The position numbers and the translations under genes are program-made. Below the pieces are notes generated by a model, which saw only the letters and a list, made by a program, of their open reading frames with translations, was not told where the DNA came from and ran no database searches. 44,022 bases of DNA, taken from contig VFJY01000155.1 in assembly GCA_009885825.1 (NCBI GenBank), positions 1 to 44,022 on the forward strand. Direction: 5' to 3'. Source of the DNA: Rhodobiaceae bacterium. Lineage in GTDB: Bacteria; Pseudomonadota; Alphaproteobacteria; Rhizobiales; Aestuariivirgaceae. Shown one piece after another: positions 15,698 to 24,199 of this stretch; within the stretch, counting starts at the first letter, position 1; every line of letters starts with the position of its first letter.

Positions 15698-16519
15698 ATG
15701 CCAATTGAACAAATCATCGTGCTGGCGCTCATCCAGGGCATCACCGAGTTTCTCCCCATTTCCTCTTCCGGCCATTTGATCCTGGTGCCAGCCCTGACGG
15801 GCTGGCGCGATCAGGGCGTCGTCACTGACATGGTGACCAACCTCGGAACGCTCGCTGCCGTTATCATCTATTTCTGGCGCGATGTCGTGGCGATGTTCCG
15901 GGGAGCTTTTGATATCGCCAAACGAAAATCAACCGCAAATTCCAGGCTCACCACGCACGTCATCATTGGCACAATTCCAATCGTCATCATCGGCCTGCTG
16001 ATGAAAGTCACTCACCTTGATGAACACATTCGCAGCGCCACGCTTGTTGCCATAAACGCCATTGTCTTTGGCGTGCTGCTCTACGCCGCCGACGCCATGG
16101 GCTTGTTCCGCCGCACCATCAGGGACATGGACTGGAAATCAGCGTCGCTGATTGGCGTTGCTCAGGCGTTTTCACTAAGCCCGGGCACCAGCCGCTCGGG
16201 CGTCACCATGATGGCGGCGCGCGGCCTTGGCTTTGTGCGCCCCGAAGCCGCGCGATTTTCTTTCCTGCTGTCAATTCCCGCCAATGGCGCTGCTTCAATA
16301 TTCATCATTGGCAATGCCCTCGAAAGCGGCGAGGCAATTTCCGGCCCTGTCATTGTGACCGGCATCCTCACCTTCTTCATAGCGCTGGGAACCATAACAG
16401 TTCTGATGCGCCTGATAAAGCACATGAGCTTTCTGCCCTTCGTGGTTTATCGTGTCATCCTGGGCGGCGTTCTGTTGGGGCTGATCTATTCCGGAATGCC
16501 CCTGGGCGCGGTGAACTGA
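15698..16519 (+). CDS. uppP: Undecaprenyl-diphosphatase
   Basis: 273-residue integral membrane enzyme that dephosphorylates undecaprenyl diphosphate to recycle the lipid carrier for peptidoglycan and other envelope polymers. Both family motifs are present: the N-terminal GITEFLPISSSGHLIL and the later SLSPGTSRSGVTMMAARGLG. Seven to eight hydrophobic segments follow. The chosen ATG (MPIEQIIVLALIQG) is preceded by GGAGTGGA; an upstream in-frame ATG at 15644 would add 18 non-conserved residues. Its last 34 bases overlap the convergent NDUFA9-like gene. Confidence 0.95.
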   Translation: MPIEQIIVLALIQGITEFLPISSSGHLILVPALTGWRDQGVVTDMVTNLGTLAAVIIYFWRDVVAMFRGAFDIAKRKSTANSRLTTHVIIGTIPIVIIGLLMKVTHLDEHIRSATLVAINAIVFGVLLYAADAMGLFRRTIRDMDWKSASLIGVAQAFSLSPGTSRSGVTMMAARGLGFVRPEAARFSFLLSIPANGAASIFIIGNALESGEAISGPVIVTGILTFFIALGTITVLMRLIKHMSFLPFVVYRVILGGVLLGLIYSGMPLGAVN

Positions 16520-17457
16520 CCCGCTTTGCGGAAGCGATAGAGATAGCTCGGCACAATGCTCTGAATGCTGCGGGGGCCTATGCCAAGGCTTTCAAGGCCC
16601 CGCTTCCCGGAAATTGCCTCTTCACTCACCACGCAATCAGCCTTCAAAAGCTCAACCTGGTCGGCGGTCAGAAGAGGCTTGGGCAGCAGGCCCAGCACAC
16701 TCCCCAATATTTTTGCGGCAGTCCATGGCACCGGCAGCAGCAGGCGCTTGCGGCCGATGGTATCCAGCGTGAACTGCATGAGCTGCTTGAACGTGAAAAT
16801 CTCCGGCCCGCCAAGCTCAAATGTTTTGCCCGAGGCCTCGCCCCTGTCGACAAGAATGGCGATGGCCTCAGCCACATCGCCCACAAACACCGGCGCATAC
16901 TTCGTGTGGCCACCGCCAATCAGCGGAAGGGCAGGGGCGAGGCGGCTCATCGCCGCAAACTGGTTGAAGAAATTATCTTCCGGGCCAAACACGATGGAGG
17001 GCCGCAGGACAATGGTTCCGGCAAATGCCGCTTTGGCGCGCGTCTCGCCTTCGGCCTTTGAGCGCGCATATTCAGACGGCGAATTGGCGTCAGCGCCCAG
17101 GGCTGACATCTGAATGAAAATCTGCGCCCCGGCGGCCTTGGCGGCTTTGGCTGCGGCCTCGGCGCCAAATGCGTGAACAGCGTCAAAACTCTGGGCGCCG
17201 CGGCTGGCAAGCACGCCTGGAAGATTGATAACCGCAGCGGCGCCCGCGCAGGCCGCCGCCAGCGAGGCGGGATAGCGCACATTGGCCTGCACCGCCATGA
17301 CCTGTCCCGGCGTTCCCAAGGGCTGCACATGCCCCGCCAGATCCGGCCTCCGGCAGGCCACGCGAACACGATACCCGCGCTTGGCCAAAGCCCGCGCCAC
17401 ATGCCGCCCCACAAAACCCGAGCCCCCGATGATGGTTACAATTTTGTCTGAGTTCAC
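16486..17457 (-). CDS. Complex I NDUFA9-family NAD(P)-binding protein
   Basis: 323 residues from the GTG at 17457 (VNSDKIVTIIGGSGFVGRHV). The Rossmann motif GGSGFVG is at the very N-terminus; NLPGVLASRGAQSFDAVH and a Tyr-x3-Lys-like YARSKAEGE follow. The NDUFA9 family consists of atypical SDRs related to a mitochondrial complex I accessory subunit, and alphaproteobacteria usually carry one copy. The frame stays open to an ATG at 17529, but the extra 24 residues are not conserved-looking, and a short AGG site lies before the GTG. The 3' end overlaps uppP by 34 bases. Confidence 0.88.
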   Translation of the reverse strand: MNSDKIVTIIGGSGFVGRHVARALAKRGYRVRVACRRPDLAGHVQPLGTPGQVMAVQANVRYPASLAAACAGAAAVINLPGVLASRGAQSFDAVHAFGAEAAAKAAKAAGAQIFIQMSALGADANSPSEYARSKAEGETRAKAAFAGTIVLRPSIVFGPEDNFFNQFAAMSRLAPALPLIGGGHTKYAPVFVGDVAEAIAILVDRGEASGKTFELGGPEIFTFKQLMQFTLDTIGRKRLLLPVPWTAAKILGSVLGLLPKPLLTADQVELLKADCVVSEEAISGKRGLESLGIGPRSIQSIVPSYLYRFRKAGQFTAPRGIPE

Positions 17458-17800
17458 GAAACCTGATCCGCTGTTGCAAGGAATTCGCGCCGCTTTTAGC
17501 CGGGGTGGAGACAGTTGCAAAGAGGACAATTCTGCAGCGCCCGATGCCGCATAGCCTCCAGCGTCACGGACTGGCCCCAGGATGCACCCCGTTGCGTCAC
17601 AATGAATTCATGGAGGGCCTGTCACGTGATACGGCGTTGTCACATTGCTTTTGGGGGAATATGGAAAAGGCCACAGTATCGGTGCACGGCCGGGGGAGAA
17701 ATTTTCAGCCTTAGGGAGCTTGAGAAGCTGAACCGGGTTGTCAATATGCTGCGCGCCGCCGTCTTGCCCAGGTAGCGTCAAGTTCGAAATAATGCTCGCA
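17458..17800. other. Intergenic stretch upstream of the tRNA-Leu promoter
   Basis: This stretch of about 340 bases lies between the NDUFA9-like gene and the tRNA promoter. Short open frames in it (for example 17505-17714) lack a convincing start site and have no recognisable domain, so I do not call a gene. It must hold the promoter of the minus-strand gene, but I could not pick a clear -35/-10 pair. Confidence 0.5.
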
Positions 17801-17829
17801 TTGACAATCCATCGCGACGCCCGTTAAGA
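17801..17829 (+). promoter_or_regulatory. Sigma-70 promoter of tRNA-Leu
   Basis: TTGACA at 17801-17806, exactly 17 bases, then TTAAGA at 17824-17829. The -35 is a perfect consensus. Transcription would start about six bases before the mature tRNA, and no terminator separates the tRNA from the RNase D-lpt-rpoN genes that follow. Confidence 0.75.
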
Positions 17830-17841
17830 GACGCACCGGAT

Positions 17842-17926
<85 letters not shown>

Positions 17927-17955
17927 GCGAGTTCAAAATGGAGTGCGGGATTCCA

Positions 17956-18567
17956 ATGGCCATAAAGCTCTACAAAGGCGACTTGCCCGCAGGCCTCGAT
18001 TTCGGTTCAGCCGCCGCCATTGATACTGAGACCCTTGGTCTTCTGCCGCACCGCGACAAACTATGCCTGGTTCAGCTTTCCGCCGGTGATGGCAATGCCC
18101 ATCTGGTGCAAATGGACCGCGGCACCTATGCAGCGCCCAACCTGAAGGCCCTGCTCGCCGACTCGAAAGTGACCAAGATATTTCATTTCGCAAGGTTTGA
18201 TGTGGCGGTCCTCAAGCAATATCTTCAAGTCGACACATTCCCGCTCTATTGCACCAAATTGGCGTCGAAACTGACACGAACCTATACGGACAGGCATGGC
18301 CTTAAAGATCTGGTGAAGGAATTGCTCGGAATCGAACTCAATAAGCAGCAGCAGAGTTCCGATTGGGGTGCGCATGTCTTGAGCGATGCGCAGAAGCAAT
18401 ATGCTGCGGAGGACGTCCTCTACCTCCATGAGCTGAAGGCGAGGCTTGATAAAATGCTGGAGCGCGAAGGCAGAACCGGTCTTGCCAAAGCGTGTTTTGA
18501 TTTTGTGCCCACGCGCGTAAGCCTGGACCTTGCCGGGTGGACCGAAGAAGATGTCTTCGCACACTGA
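17956..18567 (+). CDS. Ribonuclease D-like 3'-5' exonuclease
   Basis: 203 residues, about half the length of E. coli RNase D: a lone DEDDy exonuclease domain without the C-terminal HRDC domains. Visible catalytic motifs are AIDTETLGL (Exo I, D and E), FHFARFDVAVL (Exo II, D) and YAAEDVLYLHEL (Exo III, Y and D). Short RNase D forms of this type are common in alphaproteobacteria. It probably trims RNA 3' ends, including tRNA precursors. ATG at 17956 fits the family N-terminus (MAIKLYKGDLP); another ATG at 17938 is possible. The 3' end overlaps lptC by 17 bases. Confidence 0.9.
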   Translation: MAIKLYKGDLPAGLDFGSAAAIDTETLGLLPHRDKLCLVQLSAGDGNAHLVQMDRGTYAAPNLKALLADSKVTKIFHFARFDVAVLKQYLQVDTFPLYCTKLASKLTRTYTDRHGLKDLVKELLGIELNKQQQSSDWGAHVLSDAQKQYAAEDVLYLHELKARLDKMLEREGRTGLAKACFDFVPTRVSLDLAGWTEEDVFAH

Positions 18568-19192
18568 AACCGACAGACTGCTGCAGGCCGCAGCGCGCCG
18601 GGCCAGGCTGGCTCCAATCCTGAGCAATATATCGATAGCATTGGCGCTTGGGATTGTCGGCGTCTTTCTCTATCAGTCGGGCCTCGTCGAGGCGCTGATG
18701 CCGAGAAACAAACCGGCGCCCCTGACCGTTGAAAAGCCTGAACAGATCACCGGGCAGTCCTCCAGGCTCGCCGGCTTTGACAAGGAAAATCAGCCCTATG
18801 AACTGACGGCCAAAAAAGGCTTTCAGGACAAGGATAGACCCAACCTTGTTCACATGGAGGGAATTGCCGGGTCATTCAAGAAAAAGTCCGGTCGTTCCTT
18901 CTTTCTGTCGTCCAATACCGGTCTCTATGATTCAAAGCTCAAGGAAATGGACATGGAAGGCCAGGTTAAGATAGAACAGCCCGGCAAGTTTACCGCAGTG
19001 ATGGAAAAAGCCCGTGTCAGCATTGAGCAGAAGGACCTGGCTTCCGATGTGCCTGTAACTGTTGACTTCGAATCGGGTAGGCTCACCGCAGGCGGCATCA
19101 GAATAAGCCAGAATGGCCGCAATGTATTATTCATCAAGGGTGTGAAGGCCCGCTTTGAACCGAAGGCAAACAAGGGAGGCCAAGGCCAATGA
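18551..19192 (+). CDS. lptC: LPS export ABC transporter periplasmic protein LptC
   Basis: 213 residues. A cytoplasmic tail of about 25 residues is followed by one membrane helix (ILSNISIALALGIVGVFLYQ) and a periplasmic beta-jellyroll region with the repeating strand pattern of LptC (YELTAKKGFQ, GLYDSKLKEMDMEGQVKI). LptC anchors the LptA bridge to the LptBFG extractor in the inner membrane. The chosen ATG has GAAGAAG just upstream. The gene overlaps the RNase D-like gene upstream and lptA downstream (4 bases). Confidence 0.88.
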   Translation: MSSHTETDRLLQAAARRARLAPILSNISIALALGIVGVFLYQSGLVEALMPRNKPAPLTVEKPEQITGQSSRLAGFDKENQPYELTAKKGFQDKDRPNLVHMEGIAGSFKKKSGRSFFLSSNTGLYDSKLKEMDMEGQVKIEQPGKFTAVMEKARVSIEQKDLASDVPVTVDFESGRLTAGGIRISQNGRNVLFIKGVKARFEPKANKGGQGQ

Positions 19193-19665
19193 TCCGCAAA
19201 ATACTGTATCCAGCGCTGGCGCTATCAGTGCTGCTCCTGTCGCATCAGCAGGCGGCGGCCCAGCAGGCGCCTGTTGATATTGAAGCCAATGAAATGGAAA
19301 TTATTGACGCCGACAAGCGCGCCATCTTTCGCGGGTCGGTGGATGCAACGCGTAATGGCGATCACATCAAGAGCGATGAGATGATTGTCGACTATTCTGA
19401 CGTCAAACAGGAGGACGGCACCAGCAAATCCCAGGTGAGCAAGCTGGATGCCAATGGCCATGTCACGATTACCACCGACAAGCAGGTCATCACAGGAGAT
19501 TGGGCAAAACTCAATGTTTTGACCGACAATCTGGAGGTGGGAGGCGACGTCAAAGTGGTTGAGGGAAAGACGATCTTGCGTGGGCCAAAACTCAGTGTCG
19601 ATCTCAAAACCAAAAAACTGGTCATGTCGGGAGGCCGCGTCAAGGGCAGTTTTGTTCCAAAATAA
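19189..19665 (+). CDS. lptA: LPS transport periplasmic protein LptA
   Basis: 158 residues with a signal peptide (MIRKILYPALALSVLLLSHQ, cleaved near QAAA/QQAP) and an OstA-type beta-jellyroll: VDIEANEMEIIDADKRAIFR, DEMIVDYSD, LDANGHVTITTDKQVITGDW, GPKLSVDLKTKKLVMSGGRV. LptA subunits form the periplasmic bridge that carries LPS to the outer membrane. It overlaps lptC by four bases and is followed 39 bases later by lptB. Confidence 0.93.
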   Translation: MIRKILYPALALSVLLLSHQQAAAQQAPVDIEANEMEIIDADKRAIFRGSVDATRNGDHIKSDEMIVDYSDVKQEDGTSKSQVSKLDANGHVTITTDKQVITGDWAKLNVLTDNLEVGGDVKVVEGKTILRGPKLSVDLKTKKLVMSGGRVKGSFVPK

Positions 19666-19704
19666 CGGTATTCATGTAAAATTAAGACAAATGGGCGGTA
19701 ATAA

Positions 19705-20559
19705 GTGAAGCAGAACGGTGAAGTTGGACGTAATCAAGGTCCGGGACGGGCAAAATTTGCTCCAGCCCGCACCAGGATCGAAGATTTCCGGGGGTATTCA
19801 CCCCAGGGAGATCTGACGCCTCAACCAGAACCCGCGCGCGAGGGAATTGTCGCTCACATGCTCGCCAAGAGCTATAAGCGAAGGCCTGTTGTGCGCGGTG
19901 TGACACTCACCGTGAGGCGTGGTGAAGCCGTAGGTCTTCTCGGACCCAATGGCGCTGGCAAAACGACGGTGTTCTACATGATCACTGGCCTGATTGCCGC
20001 CGACCAGGGAACGATCAGTCTTGACGGGGCAGATATAACCCATCTGCCAATGTACCAGCGCGCCAGGTTGGGCATTGGCTACCTGCCTCAGGAAAGTTCG
20101 ATCTTTCGGGGGCTGACGGTTGAAGATAATATACGCGCCGTGCTTGAGCTCGTCGAGCCCGGGAGATCACGGCGCGAAAGTGTGTTGCGTGAGTTGCTTG
20201 ATGAGTTCTCGATTACCCATATACGGCATTCGCCGGCTGTTTCACTATCTGGCGGAGAGCGTCGCCGGGTGGAAATCGCCCGCGCCCTCGCAGCCAACCC
20301 CAAATTCATGCTCCTCGACGAGCCCTTCGCCGGAATTGACCCGATTGCAATCGGTGATATTCGCAACCTGGTGCGACAGCTCACCGCTCGGGGAATCGGG
20401 GTGCTTATTACGGATCACAATGTGCGAGAAACCCTCGAGCTCATTGACCGCGCCCTCATCATCCATGAAGGCCAGGTCCTGACCGAAGGCACGCCCAATG
20501 AAATTGTCAACAATCCGGACGTGCGCCGCCATTATCTGGGTGAAGAATTTTCCTTGTAA
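19705..20559 (+). CDS. lptB: LPS export ABC transporter ATPase LptB
   Basis: 284 residues: a normal LptB core of about 240 residues preceded by a polar N-terminal extension of about 45 residues, a feature seen in rhizobial relatives. Walker [10 protein letters not shown] is at about 79-87, the LptB Q-loop region reads GYLPQESSIFRGLTVEDN, the signature is LSGGERRR, Walker B MLLDEPFAGIDP and the switch His is in ITDHNVRETL. The enzyme powers LPS extraction with LptF and LptG, which are not in this window. rpoN follows after 15 bases, the conserved proteobacterial order. Confidence 0.95.
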   Translation: MKQNGEVGRNQGPGRAKFAPARTRIEDFRGYSPQGDLTPQPEPAREGIVAHMLAKSYKRRPVVRGVTLTVRRGEAVGLLGPNGAGKTTVFYMITGLIAADQGTISLDGADITHLPMYQRARLGIGYLPQESSIFRGLTVEDNIRAVLELVEPGRSRRESVLRELLDEFSITHIRHSPAVSLSGGERRRVEIARALAANPKFMLLDEPFAGIDPIAIGDIRNLVRQLTARGIGVLITDHNVRETLELIDRALIIHEGQVLTEGTPNEIVNNPDVRRHYLGEEFSL

Positions 20560-20574
20560 GGGGAGTGACCGCCT

Positions 20575-22101
20575 ATGGCTTTGATGCAGCGAATGGATTT
20601 GCGCCAGGGCCAGTCGCTGGTCATGACGCCCCAGTTGCAGCAGGCCATCAAGCTGCTGCAAATGTCCAATCTCGAGTTGCAGGCTTATGTTGAGGGCGAG
20701 CTTGAGCGGAATCCGTTGCTTGAACGCGATGAGCGCGGCGAGGTGGCAAAATCCGATCAGCCCGAACAAGCCTCTGGCGACACAGACACGGTCGCAGGCC
20801 TCAGCGCCAATGAGTCCAACGAAGACCGCCTCCGCACCCTCGATACCGATCTGGAAAATGTTTACACCCACGAAGCCCGCGCCGACGCCAGCAGCCGCGA
20901 CACGCCTGCCCCCACTGAGTCTGGCTGGGCATCGCTGCGCACATCCAGCGGCGTTTCACTCGACAGTGGCGAGTATGATTTCAGCTCGACCCTCGCCAGG
21001 GCTGAAACCCTGGGCGAACATCTGACTGATCAGCTCAACCTGAACATACTTGAGCCGTCCGATCGCATCATTGGCCAAATCCTTATTGGCATGGTGAACG
21101 AGGCCGGCTATCTGACTTCAAATCCAGCCGATATCGCGGAGTTTCTCGGAACCACCACCGATCATGTCGCCCGTGTATTGACGGTTCTCAAGACCTTTGA
21201 TCCCATCGGCGTGTTTGCGGCCGATCTGGAGGAATGCCTCGCCCTGCAATTGCGTGAGCGCGACCGCTTTGACCCAGCCATGGCAACCTTGGTTGGCAAT
21301 CTGAACCTCGTCGCCAAACGCGACTTTGCGGCGCTCAAGAATCTGTGCAAGGTTGACCTCGACGACATCAAGGACATGATTGCGGAGTTAAAACATCTCA
21401 ATCCAAAACCTGGCCATGCCTTTGGCTCCGAACCCGTGCAGCCCGTGGTGCCTGATGTTTTTGTGCGTGGCTCCCAGGATGGCACGTGGGCCGTTGAACT
21501 CAATAATGAAACCCTTCCCAGGGTTTTGTTCAACAACCAGTATTTGAGCAAGGTCTCGCGCACCGCATCGCGAGAGGAGGACAAGAATTATCTGAGCGAA
21601 TGCCAGGCCAACGCCACATGGTTGATCAAGAGCCTCGACCAGCGCGCCAAAACCATTCTGAAAGTAGCCCGCGAAATTGTGCGCCAGCAGGATGCATTTC
21701 TGGTTTTGGGTGTTCAACACCTCAGGCCCATCAATTTGAAAACCGTGGCCGACGCCATCGAAATGCACGAATCAACCGTGAGCCGGGTGACCTCCAACAA
21801 ATACATGGCAACACCGCGCGGCACCTATGAACTGAAATATTTTTTTACCACCGCCATAGCCTCCTCAACGCTGGGCGGCGACAGCCATTCCGCTGAATCC
21901 GTGCGCCAGCGCATCAAGGAAATGATCGCCGCCGAAGCTCCGGCAAGCATCCTGTCAGATGATGCAATCGTGGAAAATCTCAAGCGGGAAGGCGTAGAAA
22001 TTGCTCGAAGGACCGTTGCTAAATACCGGGAATCACTAAATATACAGTCATCCATCCAGCGCCGTAGAGTGGCCCGGTCAGAGAGCCGCCAGGGCAATTG
22101 A
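20575..22101 (+). CDS. rpoN: RNA polymerase sigma-54 factor
   Basis: 508 residues. Region I is the Gln/Leu-rich activator-responsive N-terminus (QGQSLVMTPQLQQAIKLLQM). An acidic linker (about 50-125) leads to the core-binding domain, then a helix-turn-helix region (TVADAIEMHESTVSRVTSNK) and, at 477-488, the RpoN box ARRTVAKYRESL that reads the -24 element. A short basic tail ends the protein. The factor needs enhancer-binding ATPases and typically serves nitrogen and carbon genes. It sits in the conserved lptB-rpoN-hpf-ptsN order. Confidence 0.97.
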   Translation: MALMQRMDLRQGQSLVMTPQLQQAIKLLQMSNLELQAYVEGELERNPLLERDERGEVAKSDQPEQASGDTDTVAGLSANESNEDRLRTLDTDLENVYTHEARADASSRDTPAPTESGWASLRTSSGVSLDSGEYDFSSTLARAETLGEHLTDQLNLNILEPSDRIIGQILIGMVNEAGYLTSNPADIAEFLGTTTDHVARVLTVLKTFDPIGVFAADLEECLALQLRERDRFDPAMATLVGNLNLVAKRDFAALKNLCKVDLDDIKDMIAELKHLNPKPGHAFGSEPVQPVVPDVFVRGSQDGTWAVELNNETLPRVLFNNQYLSKVSRTASREEDKNYLSECQANATWLIKSLDQRAKTILKVAREIVRQQDAFLVLGVQHLRPINLKTVADAIEMHESTVSRVTSNKYMATPRGTYELKYFFTTAIASSTLGGDSHSAESVRQRIKEMIAAEAPASILSDDAIVENLKREGVEIARRTVAKYRESLNIQSSIQRRRVARSESRQGN

Positions 22102-22255
22102 CTTCCCCCCGGCGCGCGGCTAGTTTCCGCCGCGATTTAAGCATCGCTTTTGTAGGCGCAGATTTCCACCGGGGGTCATTTCAAATAAGTTGACGTTAGC
22201 ATTTCTCGCGCCCATGTCGTATAAGGGGAGCGGCGGAGAAGGATATTCGCAAGCC

Positions 22256-22828
22256 ATGCAGATTAAGATAACCGGCAAGAACCTCGATATCGGCGAAGCT
22301 CTCAGAAACCACGTGCAAGAGCGCCTCGGGCAATTCAAGCAGAAGTATTTTGATGGCACGGTCCACGCTCACGTAACGCTGGAAAAGCAGCGTTCAAGTT
22401 TTCAGGCGGATTGCAGTCTTCATCTGGCAACTGGCCTGATCCTTCAGGCCCATGGCTCCGCCCAGGATGCGTTCCCAAGTTTCGATGCTGCGGCGCAGCA
22501 TCTTGAAAAGCAGCTCAAGCGCTACAAGCAGCGCCTCAAGGATCATCACAAGGACCGCCGCGAACCGGTGCGCCAGACTGAAGCTGCAAGCTATGTTATT
22601 CAGGCGAGCACCGAGGACAGTGAGGAGCCAGCAAGCCTCAATCCGGTGGTGATCGCCGAGAGCTTGACAAGCGTGCCCGAACTTTCTGTTGGCGAAGCCG
22701 TCATGCAGCTCGAAATTTCCAGCGTGCCTTTCGTTTTGTTCAGGAACAGCAAGGGCGGCCAGACCAGTGTTGTCTATCGCCGCAGCGACGGCAACATCGG
22801 CTGGGTTGATCCCCGGTCTGCTGCCTAG
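22256..22828 (+). CDS. hpf: Long-form ribosome hibernation promoting factor
   Basis: 190 residues. The N-terminal sigma-54 modulation/S30Ae domain (MQIKITGKNLDIGEALRNHV ... KQLKRYKQRLKDHHKDRR) spans about 1-105. After a linker comes the C-terminal dimerisation domain (MQLEISSVPFVLFRNSKGGQ, about 150-185), so this is the long form that dimerises ribosomes into 100S particles by itself. The frame is open from 22190, but MQIKITGKN is the family start. A 154-base gap to rpoN contains a TTGACG (about 22191), but the next good -10 (TATAAG) is too far away for confidence. Confidence 0.93.
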   Translation: MQIKITGKNLDIGEALRNHVQERLGQFKQKYFDGTVHAHVTLEKQRSSFQADCSLHLATGLILQAHGSAQDAFPSFDAAAQHLEKQLKRYKQRLKDHHKDRREPVRQTEAASYVIQASTEDSEEPASLNPVVIAESLTSVPELSVGEAVMQLEISSVPFVLFRNSKGGQTSVVYRRSDGNIGWVDPRSAA

Positions 22829-22841
22829 GTGGAAGTGAGCA

Positions 22842-23312
22842 ATGACAAATCTTTCTGATATCATTGACGCTCGTTCCGTCTTGCCATCCGTGAAAGCGCA
22901 AAGCAAAAAGCAGCTGCTGCAGGAGCTTTCGCAACCCTTGGCGAAACTCGTGGCCGTTGACCACCGGATTATTTTTGAAACCCTGCTGACACGCGAAAAA
23001 CTGGGTTCGACCGGCATCGGCCAAGGCATCGCCATCCCCCACGGAAAGCTTCCCAACATCAATAGGGTCTACGGCCTCTTCGCCAGGCTAAGCACCCCAA
23101 TCCCCTATGATTCCCTGGACGGTCAACCCGTCGATCTGGTGTTTGTCCTGTTGGCGCCGGATCATGCCGGCGCCGATCATCTGAAAGCCCTTGCCCGCAT
23201 TTCCAGATTGCTCCGCGAAAACGACACCATCACCAAGCTGCGCGGAACCGACACGGCGGAAGGGCTCTATTCAATTTTGACCGAACCATCGGCCACGGCA
23301 TCGGCGGCCTGA
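22842..23312 (+). CDS. ptsN: Nitrogen PTS enzyme IIA (EIIA-Ntr)
   Basis: 156 residues with the phosphorylated histidine in GIGQGIAIPHGKL (His67). PtsN is a regulatory phosphocarrier of the nitrogen PTS that adjusts potassium, carbon and nitrogen responses and the stringent response rather than transporting sugar. It is 14 bases downstream of hpf, completing the rpoN-hpf-ptsN cluster. It is convergent with DUF1150; the 42-base gap shows no clear terminator hairpin. Confidence 0.95.
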   Translation: MTNLSDIIDARSVLPSVKAQSKKQLLQELSQPLAKLVAVDHRIIFETLLTREKLGSTGIGQGIAIPHGKLPNINRVYGLFARLSTPIPYDSLDGQPVDLVFVLLAPDHAGADHLKALARISRLLRENDTITKLRGTDTAEGLYSILTEPSATASAA

Positions 23313-23354
23313 GTCTTCCTGTCCCCGGCCGTCGTGGCGCGCGCGGGAAGGGAG

Positions 23355-23603
23355 TCAATGCAAGCTGATCGTCACCAGTTCATGCTCATCAGCGCTTACG
23401 GCCGCCGCTTCTCTGGTTCCCGAAATCGAAATCGGCAAACCATTGGCGTTGAACAGGCAGAACAGTTTCGCGTCGGGTTGAACCCGCGCCTGTTTCCCCA
23501 CCATGCGGATTACGTCGCGGCCTTCGATCTCGCGGATATAGGAGAGCGCGCCATTGCCGAGTTGCGCCAGCTCTTCAACACTCAATTGAAATTCCTTATT
23601 CAT
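23355..23603 (-). CDS. DUF1150 family protein
   Basis: 82 residues, soluble, matching the alphaproteobacterial DUF1150 family: LSVEELAQLGNGALSYIREI near the start, then KLFCLFNANGLPISISGTRE and a closing DEHELVTISLH. Its function is unknown to me. It starts one base after the hsp20 stop, with AGGAG in the hsp20 tail as its ribosome-binding site, so the two are almost certainly co-expressed and co-regulated by heat. Confidence 0.85.
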   Translation of the reverse strand: MNKEFQLSVEELAQLGNGALSYIREIEGRDVIRMVGKQARVQPDAKLFCLFNANGLPISISGTREAAAVSADEHELVTISLH

Positions 23604-23604
23604 C

Positions 23605-24018
23605 CTACTGCTCCTTGATCTCGATCCGGCGAATGATCGCGCTGGGTTCCGGCCGCTTGAGGTTGATCACCAGAAGCCCGTTCGAAAGACTGGCATCAAT
23701 CACCTCGACACCATCGGCCAGCACAAAGGCGCGCGCGAATTGCCGCCCTGCGATGCCCCTGTGCAAATACTCGGTCGTTCCATCATCTCTGATTCGCCCT
23801 TGGATACTAAGTTGATTATCCTCAACCGTAATTTCAAGGTCTGATTTTGAAAACCCCGCAACCGCGAGTGTTATGCGCAAACCCTCGTCGAGCGGCAGCC
23901 TTTCAATATTATAGGGTGGATAGCCCTCACCCGAGGTCTTGTGAGCTCGCTCCAGCAGCCGCTCCACCTCGTCAAACCCCAGCAAAAGCGGGGAAGAAAA
24001 CACCGAAATCTTGTTCAT
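23605..24018 (-). CDS. Small heat shock protein Hsp20 (IbpA-like)
   Basis: 137 residues. The alpha-crystallin domain covers about 35-125 (PPYNIERLPLDEGLRITLAV, AGFSKSDLEITVEDNQLSI, then ANGLLVINLKRP-type NGLLVINLKRPEP). It is an ATP-independent holdase that binds unfolding proteins. The IxI-like C-terminal tail IRRIEIKEQ is the oligomer contact. The start is ATG at 24018; an upstream in-frame ATG would add 22 residues lying inside the 5' leader. A sigma-32-like promoter lies 65-93 bases upstream. Confidence 0.94.
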   Translation of the reverse strand: MNKISVFSSPLLLGFDEVERLLERAHKTSGEGYPPYNIERLPLDEGLRITLAVAGFSKSDLEITVEDNQLSIQGRIRDDGTTEYLHRGIAGRQFARAFVLADGVEVIDASLSNGLLVINLKRPEPSAIIRRIEIKEQ

Positions 24019-24082
24019 CTCGTTTCTGCCCTTGAAAAAGCGGCCTCGCTGGGTGAGCCCGGAATGGCGCTCCGCCCCACTC

Positions 24083-24111
24083 ATATGAGGAGTTCAAACC
24101 GCCATTTCAAG
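24083..24111 (-). promoter_or_regulatory. Sigma-32 (RpoH)-type promoter of hsp20
   Basis: On the minus strand CTTGAAA (24111-24105), 14 bases, then CCTCATAT (24090-24083). This matches the sigma-32 consensus CTTGAAA-N11-16-CCCCATnT with a single mismatch, and lies upstream of a heat-shock gene. The leader of about 57 bases is GC-rich and may fold, but I see no clear RNA thermometer. Confidence 0.75.
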
Positions 24112-24199
24112 AGCCACGCACCCACTTGCAAATGACGGGGATTTGGCGTCAATTGGGCCAAGGCTTGATCAGCCGGTAAAAAATTCAGGGAGACATCAT

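Noticed and set aside
17505-17775. Overlapping short ORFs upstream of tRNA-Leu
   Set aside because: No ribosome-binding site, improbable composition, no domain; they lie in the promoter region.
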